Below, one piece after another: positions 1-4,765 of a stretch of DNA of 5,421 bases (its first letter is position 1; every line of letters begins with the position of its first letter). The position numbers were made by a program, and so were the translations under genes. The notes under the pieces are model-generated. The model was not told the origin of the DNA. It saw only the letters and a list, made by a program, of their open reading frames with translations, and did not search any database. Origin of the DNA: Chloroflexota bacterium (lineage in GTDB: Bacteria; Chloroflexota; Chloroflexia; Chloroflexales; Kallotenuaceae); contig JAFAYS010000357.1 in NCBI GenBank assembly GCA_019240175.1, positions 1 through 5,421 of the forward strand. The letters are read 5' to 3'.

Positions 1-1599
1 CAGCGCCGACTCAAGATCCAGCCGCTGTAGCGCCCGCGCATTCATGGCCGGATCATACAGCGCATAGCACGCTTTGCCCTGGGCCTTGGCGCGATACATC
101 GCCACATCCGCCTGGCGCAGAATCTCGTCAACCGATTCCTGGCCTGCCGACGACCAGGCGATCCCAATGCTGGCGGTGACAACCAGCGTTCGCTCGGCGA
201 TGACGAAGGGCGCGTGGAGCTCGCTGATGATCCGCTCTGCCACCTGCAGCGCGCCGCCGATGTCGGGGAGCTGCTCTAGCAGGATCGTAAACTCATCGCC
301 GCCGAGGCGTGCCGCAGTATCTTCGGGCCGCACGCAGGTTTGGAGGCGCTGGGCCAGCAGGTTCAGGAGTTCATCGCCCGCCCGGTGCCCCAGCCGATCG
401 TTGACATATTTGAAGCCATCCAGGTCGAGAAACAGCACGGCGACGGCGCGCTGGTGACGCTGGGCTGCGGCCAGCGCACGCTGGAGCCGATCTTTGAACA
501 TCGCGCGGTTTGGCAGCTGAGTCAATGAATCATGAAACGCTTGATGGGAAAGCAGGGCTTCTACCTGCTGATAGTTTTGGACCGCGCTCCGCAGACTCGC
601 TAGGGTGGTTTCAAGCTGCGCCATGGTCGTTTGTAACATGCGGATCAGGTTCTGCATGCGCATTAGCGATAGCAGGAACAGCAGGGCAGAGCCGCCCAGG
701 ATCACCAGCACGCTTACTGGCCGCCCACGTACCAGCTCCATGGTCAGCACTGCCGGCCCCAGCAGCGAGGCGGCGGCAAGCATGATCAGCCGCCCGTAGG
801 TGAGCTTGACCAGTGGTGCCGGTGGCAGCGCGGACAGCGATCGCATCGACGGATGGAGCGCCGCAACGCCAATACTGAGATAGCCAAGCAGCCAGCCATA
901 GTCGATGATACTGCCGGTGCTGTACGTCTCGTTGAGCGCCATGATCGCATAGGTAATATCCGCTCCCAGGATCAAGATCAAGCTACAGCCCAGGAAGGTA
1001 TAGGCGAGCGGTCGTGGGCCGGGACTCAGGAGAATGTGCGCGATGATCGCGACGAGGAACACATCCATGAGCGGGTAGGCGACGGAGACCACCTGCTCGA
1101 CTCGCGTGAGGGTTGGATCTTGGATGTAGGGTTCCATCAAGTAGACTAGCCCGAGCATGCCCGCGCTGACGGTGACCATTGCCGCGTCGATGACACTGCC
1201 GATATCGCCCGACCGTATCCGCCGCCGGACGAGCAACAGCATGCCGAGCGTGAAGGGGAGATATCCGGCCAGGTACAGCACATCGGCGACTGATGGAAAT
1301 GGTGACTCGATCCGCAGCACCAGCTCGTAGTAGTCCCAGATCACGTTGCCGACACTGGTCAAGACTTGGGCAAGCAGGAAGCAATACCAGGGAAGCCGCT
1401 GCGGTGGATCGTGGGCCCAGATGCCGATACCAATCGCCACAATCGTTGAGCTGGCCAGAACATCGTAGTAAAGGTTGAGCGCCGCGAGTGACGGCATCCA
1501 GTGATACACGACAGCGGCGATGATCCCAAGCACCAGGTAATACCACCAGGCGTAGGTCCGGATCACGGCACGTAACGGGTGAGCGGGGGGCTGTGACAT
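1..1599 (-). CDS. Membrane-bound diguanylate cyclase (GGDEF), probably GGDEF-EAL; 3' end outside the window
   Basis: Makes the second messenger cyclic di-GMP from two GTP at the inner face of the membrane. The open frame gives 533 residues without a stop, so the C-terminus lies beyond the left edge. Residues about 17-312 form roughly ten hydrophobic segments, an unnamed integral-membrane sensor type with the motif SPFPSVADVLYL at 99-110. Residues about 316-352 are a polar, Leu/Gln-rich helix, probably a coiled coil passing the signal on. The GGDEF domain starts at DSLTQLPNR (357-365). It has LDLDGFK (391-397), an intact GGDEF at 433-437 and an RxxD inhibitory site, RPED, at 424-427, exactly five residues before GGDEF. 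Catalysis with product inhibition is therefore expected. Residues 519-533, ending RLDLESAL, resemble the helix that opens EAL domains, so a phosphodiesterase domain probably follows. ATG 1599 is chosen because GGAG (1606-1609) lies six bases upstream and an in-frame TAG lies just beyond. The input sensed is unknown. Confidence 0.95.
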   Translation of the reverse strand, partial: MSQPPAHPLRAVIRTYAWWYYLVLGIIAAVVYHWMPSLAALNLYYDVLASSTIVAIGIGIWAHDPPQRLPWYCFLLAQVLTSVGNVIWDYYELVLRIESPFPSVADVLYLAGYLPFTLGMLLLVRRRIRSGDIGSVIDAAMVTVSAGMLGLVYLMEPYIQDPTLTRVEQVVSVAYPLMDVFLVAIIAHILLSPGPRPLAYTFLGCSLILILGADITYAIMALNETYSTGSIIDYGWLLGYLSIGVAALHPSMRSLSALPPAPLVKLTYGRLIMLAAASLLGPAVLTMELVRGRPVSVLVILGGSALLFLLSLMRMQNLIRMLQTTMAQLETTLASLRSAVQNYQQVEALLSHQAFHDSLTQLPNRAMFKDRLQRALAAAQRHQRAVAVLFLDLDGFKYVNDRLGHRAGDELLNLLAQRLQTCVRPEDTAARLGGDEFTILLEQLPDIGGALQVAERIISELHAPFVIAERTLVVTASIGIAWSSAGQESVDEILRQADVAMYRAKAQGKACYALYDPAMNARALQRLDLESAL

Positions 1600-1605
1600 C
1601 AGAAG

Positions 1606-1609
1606 CTCC
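1606..1609 (-). promoter_or_regulatory. Ribosome binding site of the GGDEF gene
   Basis: On the minus strand GGAG is followed by six bases and then ATG at 1599. This fixes the start, since no other ATG, GTG or TTG lies between it and the upstream in-frame TAG. Confidence 0.7.
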
Positions 1610-1676
1610 AGGCTTGCGCAAACGTTTTTCTAGACCCGAGGCATTGATGAGGTGCGAGCGGACAAAATCCCGTCAC

Positions 1677-1699
1677 GCGCTGAGCTGCTGCCTCAGCGC
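1677..1699 (-). promoter_or_regulatory. Strong hairpin in the probable leader of the GGDEF mRNA
   Basis: GCGCTGAG (1677-1684) and CTCAGCGC (1692-1699) are perfect reverse complements separated by seven bases, giving an 8-bp GC-rich stem. It lies 78 bases upstream of the GGDEF start codon and just downstream of the candidate TATACA box, so it would sit close to the 5' end of that transcript. A T-run does not directly follow on either strand, although TTTT occurs about ten bases beyond it on the minus strand, so a canonical intrinsic terminator is unlikely. It could be an mRNA-stabilising stem, part of a leader switch, or a DNA site for a dimeric regulator. Confidence 0.5.
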
Positions 1700-1713
1700 T
1701 GCGTTGGGTGAGA

Positions 1714-1719
1714 TGTATA
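1714..1719 (-). promoter_or_regulatory. Candidate -10 box for the GGDEF gene
   Basis: TATACA on the minus strand matches TATAAT at four of six positions. The only -35 candidate, CTGATC (1738-1743) at 18-bp spacing, matches the central TGA of TTGACA. It is in a plausible place, about 115 bases before the start codon, but the match is weak and could be chance. Confidence 0.2.
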
Positions 1720-1835
1720 ACGTAAACGGCTGTTTCAGATCAGGGTGTTGTCGCCAGCGATGATGGCCGGCTGCTGGGCGGTGTTGTCCACGGGCATGTT
1801 AGCACATGGTTAGCCTTTCTGCATGTCTGCTAGTG

Positions 1836-1852
1836 TACCATGTTACATGGTA
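1836..1852. promoter_or_regulatory. Perfect 17-bp palindrome, probable operator
   Basis: TACCATG-TTA-CATGGTA consists of two 7-bp arms around a 3-bp centre. Size and symmetry fit the binding site of a dimeric helix-turn-helix repressor such as a TetR- or GntR-family protein, but the regulator cannot be named and none is encoded in the window. A half-site copy, ACATGGT, recurs at 1804-1810 in the same orientation as the right arm (1845-1851), 41 bp away. The palindrome lies 131 bp upstream of the hydrolase start and about 240 bp from the GGDEF start, and it overlaps the possible -10 box TAAATT at 1851-1856. Occupancy would then be expected to repress the hydrolase. The operator role is inferred from symmetry and position only. 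Confidence 0.5.
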
Positions 1853-1970
1853 AATTATTCGGCTCTTCTTCGTCTGTGCATGAGCTAGCGCCTGGCGGGC
1901 ACGGCTCTTGATGCATGCAGCGCTGCTACGAGGCAAGCGTACCGAGACGATACTCACAAAAGATTCCACC

Positions 1971-1978
1971 AGAGGAGG
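1971..1978 (+). promoter_or_regulatory. Ribosome binding site of the alpha/beta hydrolase
   Basis: AGAGGAGG is a near-perfect anti-Shine-Dalgarno match ending four bases before ATG 1983. It selects this start over the in-frame TTG 1908 and ATG 1911, which have no comparable site upstream and would add a basic, poorly conserved-looking extension. Confidence 0.8.
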
Positions 1979-1982
1979 CCAC

Positions 1983-2978
1983 ATGCAGCCAGCCGATGAA
2001 CCAACGTGGTGCCCGGATGTCGTCCTACCGGGGTTTGAGGCGGCAACGCTCCACTTTCCAGACGATTATGATGGCCCGGTCTATGCCACGCTGGTGCGGC
2101 GTCAGGCGCAGGAGCCCACACACCGGGCGGTGCTGTATATCCACGGCTACACCGACTATTTCTTCCAGGTCCATCTCGCTGACGAGTTCAATGCGCACGG
2201 CTACAACTTCTACGCGCTGGATCTGCGGAAATACGGACGGTCGCTCCGTGGCGGGCAGCATCCCAACTACTGCCGAGATATTGGTGAATATTTCGCGGAG
2301 CTGTCGGCGGCGCTGCGGATCATGGCCGAGCACGATGCCAACACGTGGATTGTGCTGTGCGGCCACTCGACTGGTGGTCTCACGAGCGCCCTGTACGCCG
2401 ACGCCGGCGCGGAGCGTCACCGTATCAATGCGCTGGTGCTGAACAGTCCATTTTTCGCCTTTAATCTTAATCGTCGCCACCTGACGGCAGTGCAGGCGCT
2501 GGCGGGTGTCGCCGACGCGCTACCCTTTGCGCAGCTTCCGCGCAGCCGGCCCGTGCCGTACATCCAGAGCATCCACGCCGATCATCGCGGTGAGTGGCCG
2601 TTTGATCTGCGCTGGCGTCCGCTACATGGCTTCCCGATCTATGCCGGCTGGCTGCGCGCGATCCTACGCGCACATCGGCGGCTGCGCGCAGGCCTGGCGA
2701 TTCGCTGCCCGGTGCTCGTCATGCATGCGGCGGCAACCGTGACGGGACCGGAGTGGCATCCTGGTTTTCAGTCGGGAGATGGTGTCCTCAACGTGAAGCA
2801 TATTCGTGAGGGGAGTCGCTACCTGGGACCGAACGTCACCGTCACCGAGATCAAGGATGGCCTCCACGACCTCGTGCTTTCGCGGCCTGATGTGCGGGCA
2901 CAGGTTTTTGCGAGGATCTTTGATTGGCTGGCCGAGCTGCCACAACCTTTAGTTGCTCGTGATTCGGGGGCAGCCTGA
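1983..2978 (+). CDS. Alpha/beta hydrolase, lysophospholipase/monoacylglycerol lipase type (serine aminopeptidase S33-like fold)
   Basis: A 331-residue serine hydrolase, probably cytoplasmic because no signal peptide or membrane segment is seen. HGYTDYFFQ (54-62) follows a beta-strand and forms the oxyanion region. GHSTGG (127-132) is the nucleophile elbow with Ser129. After strand CPVLVMHA (242-249) comes GDGVLNV (265-271), whose Asp266 is the likely catalytic acid. GLHDLVLS (293-300) supplies His295. Residues about 155-235 would form the cap that sets substrate choice. The HGY-D-YFFQ and GLHDLVLS signatures match a bacterial branch of COG2267-type hydrolases, whose members act on carboxylic esters such as monoacylglycerols or lysophospholipids. 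The actual substrate cannot be read from the sequence. The more usual VLDV appears here as VLNV, a change outside the triad. The gene stands alone, divergent from the GGDEF gene and 194 bp ahead of the lyase, and may be controlled by the 17-bp palindrome upstream. Confidence 0.93.
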   Translation: MQPADEPTWCPDVVLPGFEAATLHFPDDYDGPVYATLVRRQAQEPTHRAVLYIHGYTDYFFQVHLADEFNAHGYNFYALDLRKYGRSLRGGQHPNYCRDIGEYFAELSAALRIMAEHDANTWIVLCGHSTGGLTSALYADAGAERHRINALVLNSPFFAFNLNRRHLTAVQALAGVADALPFAQLPRSRPVPYIQSIHADHRGEWPFDLRWRPLHGFPIYAGWLRAILRAHRRLRAGLAIRCPVLVMHAAATVTGPEWHPGFQSGDGVLNVKHIREGSRYLGPNVTVTEIKDGLHDLVLSRPDVRAQVFARIFDWLAELPQPLVARDSGAA

Positions 2979-3001
2979 GCGGGAGCACTGAGCCACACTC
3001 T

Positions 3002-3030
3002 CCTGGCCTGAACCGTGCAGCGCGGCCAGG
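3002..3030 (+). terminator. Inverted repeat after the hydrolase, possible terminator without a U-tract
   Basis: CCTGGCC (3002-3008) and GGCCAGG (3024-3030) form a perfect 7-bp stem with a 15-base loop, starting 24 bases after the hydrolase stop codon. The position suits a transcript end, but no T-run follows, so it is not a canonical Rho-independent terminator. It may be an RNA 3' end protected by the stem, or a protein-binding site. Confidence 0.35.
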
Positions 3031-3082
3031 CGCGGGATCGCCACGTCACGGCCAGTGAGCACACCACGGTCCGCTTCGGATC

Positions 3083-3088
3083 TATAAT
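3083..3088 (+). promoter_or_regulatory. Perfect TATAAT -10 box for the lyase gene
   Basis: TATAAT matches the housekeeping -10 consensus exactly and stands out in GC-rich surroundings, 84 bases before the lyase start codon. No convincing -35 hexamer is present at 16-18 bp spacing (the bases there read CACACC) and there is no TG extension. The promoter may therefore depend on an activator or be weak. It implies the lyase is transcribed separately from the hydrolase, with a leader of roughly 75-80 bases. Confidence 0.45.
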
Positions 3089-3135
3089 GCAGCGATCGTT
3101 GAACCGGATCGGTGTCCGCGCCCCGTCGCGCGTAC

Positions 3136-3169
3136 TTCACACGGACTCCGTGATCCATGTGAAAGGAGG
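3136..3169 (+). promoter_or_regulatory. Leader stem next to the lyase Shine-Dalgarno sequence, and the ribosome site itself
   Basis: AAAGGAGG (3162-3169) is a very strong ribosome site. Two ATG codons follow in tandem: 3173, at a tight three-base spacing, and 3176, at a more favourable six-base spacing. Immediately upstream, TTCACA (3136-3141) can pair with TGTGAA (3158-3163), with CGG/CCG (3142-3144 with 3148-3150) able to nest inside. The right arm overlaps the first two bases of the Shine-Dalgarno sequence. The overlapping 13-bp palindrome CACGGA-C-TCCGTG (3140-3152) offers an alternative fold or a DNA site. Translational control is possible but unproven. Confidence 0.35.
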
Positions 3170-3172
3170 CCC

Positions 3173-4702
3173 ATGATGGCATTCGACGAATCGACTATGC
3201 CGGGATGCCGACGAATCCGCTGGCGACGATGGTCGCCGGTTGCGCTGCTGGTGCTGGTGTTGCTTATGTCCGAAGCAGCGACGCGTGACTATCGTCCCTT
3301 TGCTCAGGTTGCCCATGCCGCCGTGAAGCGACGCGTGTTTGTGCCGCTGGTTGCGGGCACCCGTGGCAGCCCGGCTCCAACACCACCGCCGTCAGCGTCG
3401 CCAGGACCGACGGCCATGCCACCGGGTGGACAGCTGGCGGCGTTTCCAGGTGCGGAAGGGTTCGGTACCACGACGACCGGCGGACGCGGCGGACGTATTC
3501 TGTATGTGACCACGCTGGCAGATGCCGGGCCGGGCAGCCTGCGCAGCGCGCTGACGGCGTCCGGCCCGCGCACGGTGCTGTTCCAGGTTGCTGGTACGAT
3601 CACCTTGAACGATGATATTGTGATCAACGCGCCGTTCCTGACGATCGCCGGGCAATCCGCGCCGGGTGAGGGTGTGCAGATCCGAGGCGGCATGCTCCAC
3701 ATCCGTACGCACGACGTGGTAATCCGCTATCTGCGCCTCCGTCCCGGCGACATGCTCAATGCCAGCGCCGTGCAGACACGCGACGCGCTGACGATCAACG
3801 GCACGGGTCAGGACGATGTATACCATGTCGTGATCGATCATTGCTCCCTGCTCTGGGGTCCCGACATCGGCGGCGCAGCGCTCCTCAGCGGGATTCGTGA
3901 TAGCACGATTCAAGACACGATCATCGGTGAAGGCTTGTACCTGTCGAATCATCCTGAGGCAACCGCCGCCCAAGATGGCCATTCGTTAGGCCTGAATATC
4001 ACGCAGTTGACGGCGGGCAGCTATCCCACGCGCATCACTCTCCACCACAATCTGCTGACCACCGCCGACCAGCGCATGCCCCAGGTCATGGGCGGTGCTT
4101 CCGTCGATGTGGTCAATAACGTCGTGTATAACTGGGGCGTGAGCCCGGCGCAGGGCAATCCACGATCATTAAACCTGATCAATAATCTGTTTATTAGAGG
4201 ACCGATGACCAAAACCTTGCTGGCTTGGGAGCCACGGACCAACGCCGAGCATCCCACATTGCGCCCAGACTCGGTGTATGAGCGGGGAACGGTCACGGAA
4301 GGCTTTACGACGGTGCGCGGTGATCCGCAAACGGTCTATGCCGCCGCGCGCTTTGTGCCGTACTCGTTGCGCACGGAGCAGACGCCGCAGGACGCCTATG
4401 CCCGGATTGTGCAGGACGTCGGGCCGACGCGTCCCGCTCGCGATCGTGTGGATCAGCGGATCGTCGACCAGCTGCGCAATCGCACAGGTAGCTTCCCCAA
4501 CGGCAACGAGCTGGTGTGGCCGAGCCTGGCTCCTGGGCCGATCGCGGTCGATGCCGATCAGGATGGCATGCCGGATGCCTGGGAGCGCGACTGGTTTGGC
4601 ACGTTGAGCCGTGGCACGCCAACGGACTCAAGCGGCGATTTCGATCGGGATGGCTACACCGATGTCGAGGAATATTTGAATCGCTCCAATCCAACCCAGT
4701 AG
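3173..4702 (+). CDS. Exported pectate-lyase-like parallel beta-helix protein with C-terminal EF-hand-like calcium loops
   Basis: Probably cleaves polygalacturonate-type polysaccharide outside the cell by beta-elimination. Residues 13-32 form an Arg-rich n-region and a hydrophobic core (SPVALLVLVLLM), with possible signal-peptidase cleavage near VAHA (46-49). VFVPLV (55-60) and a Pro/Ser/Thr-rich linker (64-86) follow. The lyase domain opens at AFPGAEGFG (90-98), then TGGRGG (102-107), YVTTLADAGPGSLRSAL (111-127), LTIAGQSAPGEG (156-167) and VVIRYLRLRPGD (182-193). VIDHCSLLWG (220-229) corresponds to the IDH motif of polysaccharide lyase family 1. RMP at 301-303 sits where that family has its catalytic Arg-x-Pro. 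Two DxDxDGxxDxxE loops (460-471 and 489-500) close the protein and should bind calcium. Asn-rich strands between 305 and 340 fit beta-helix rungs. ATG 3173 is annotated as the outermost codon of a tandem pair; ATG 3176 has better ribosome-site spacing and may be the true start (508 residues). Enzyme class is well supported, exact substrate is not. Confidence 0.9.
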   Translation: MMAFDESTMPGCRRIRWRRWSPVALLVLVLLMSEAATRDYRPFAQVAHAAVKRRVFVPLVAGTRGSPAPTPPPSASPGPTAMPPGGQLAAFPGAEGFGTTTTGGRGGRILYVTTLADAGPGSLRSALTASGPRTVLFQVAGTITLNDDIVINAPFLTIAGQSAPGEGVQIRGGMLHIRTHDVVIRYLRLRPGDMLNASAVQTRDALTINGTGQDDVYHVVIDHCSLLWGPDIGGAALLSGIRDSTIQDTIIGEGLYLSNHPEATAAQDGHSLGLNITQLTAGSYPTRITLHHNLLTTADQRMPQVMGGASVDVVNNVVYNWGVSPAQGNPRSLNLINNLFIRGPMTKTLLAWEPRTNAEHPTLRPDSVYERGTVTEGFTTVRGDPQTVYAAARFVPYSLRTEQTPQDAYARIVQDVGPTRPARDRVDQRIVDQLRNRTGSFPNGNELVWPSLAPGPIAVDADQDGMPDAWERDWFGTLSRGTPTDSSGDFDRDGYTDVEEYLNRSNPTQ

Positions 4703-4741
4703 CCGGCCCGTACGACGTTGCCAGTTGACGTAATATATTAT

Positions 4742-4765
4742 GCCGAGACTGTGCCCAATTTCGGC
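4742..4765. terminator. Small inverted repeat in the convergent gap, weak terminator candidate
   Basis: GCCGA (4742-4746) pairs with TCGGC (4761-4765), extendable to seven pairs with one G-U, around a loop of about ten bases. It occupies the 62-bp gap between the converging lyase and monooxygenase genes and touches the latter's stop codon. On the minus strand it is followed by AT-rich sequence (ATAATATATTA) but no true U-run; on the plus strand it is followed by mixed sequence. It could serve both genes weakly. Confidence 0.25.

Larger units (their letters stand above)
1600..1982. other. Divergent intergenic region between the GGDEF gene and the hydrolase
   Basis: This is 383 bp without a credible gene. 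Read towards the GGDEF gene, it contains an 8-bp stem hairpin (1677-1699) and a weak candidate -10 box, TATACA (plus-strand positions 1714-1719). An even weaker -35 (CTGATC, 1738-1743) sits at 18-bp spacing. Near the middle is a perfect 17-bp inverted repeat (1836-1852), in the most AT-rich part of the spacer. Read towards the hydrolase, TAAATT at 1851-1856 preceded by TGG could be an extended -10 box, but no good -35 is visible. Positions 1912-1926 hold two short self-complementary words, TGCATGCA and GCAGCGCTGC. Both promoter assignments are tentative. Confidence 0.6.

Noticed and set aside
983..1621. A 212-codon minus-strand open frame overlapping the 5' part of the GGDEF gene
   Set aside because: It lies in another frame of the same strand over a gene with clear domain motifs, and its translation is Arg/His/Pro-rich with no recognisable domain, typical of a GC-rich shadow frame.
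1600..1710. A cyclic di-GMP riboswitch in the GGDEF leader
   Set aside because: The hairpin and a cyclase gene made this worth testing, but I could not find the conserved core or the tetraloop and receptor of the known class I fold. Only a plain stem-loop is supported.
1744..1788. Direct repeat GGTGTTGTC at 1744-1752 and 1780-1788, 36 bp apart
   Set aside because: Two copies of a 9-mer could be chance, and they fit no recognised promoter or operator pattern. Too weak to call a regulatory site.
1735..1797. A minus-strand ORF of 20 codons (start ATG 1797, stop TGA 1735-1737) in the divergent spacer, containing Asp-Asn-Thr twice
   Set aside because: It has no ribosome site at a usable distance and is too short to judge. 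The repeated tripeptide simply reflects the 9-bp direct repeat in the DNA.
1908..1982. Upstream starts TTG 1908 or ATG 1911 for the hydrolase
   Set aside because: They would add about 25 residues with no family resemblance, they lack a ribosome site, and the strong AGAGGAGG lies just before ATG 1983.
3209..3270. A twin-arginine (Tat) signal at the lyase N-terminus, because of RRIRWRRW
   Set aside because: The S/T-R-R-x-F-L-K pattern is not met. The region fits an ordinary Sec signal peptide with a very basic n-region.
3392..3982. A 196-codon minus-strand open frame antisense to the lyase
   Set aside because: The opposite strand encodes a convincing beta-helix lyase. The antisense product is Arg-rich, lacks domain features and has no ribosome site.
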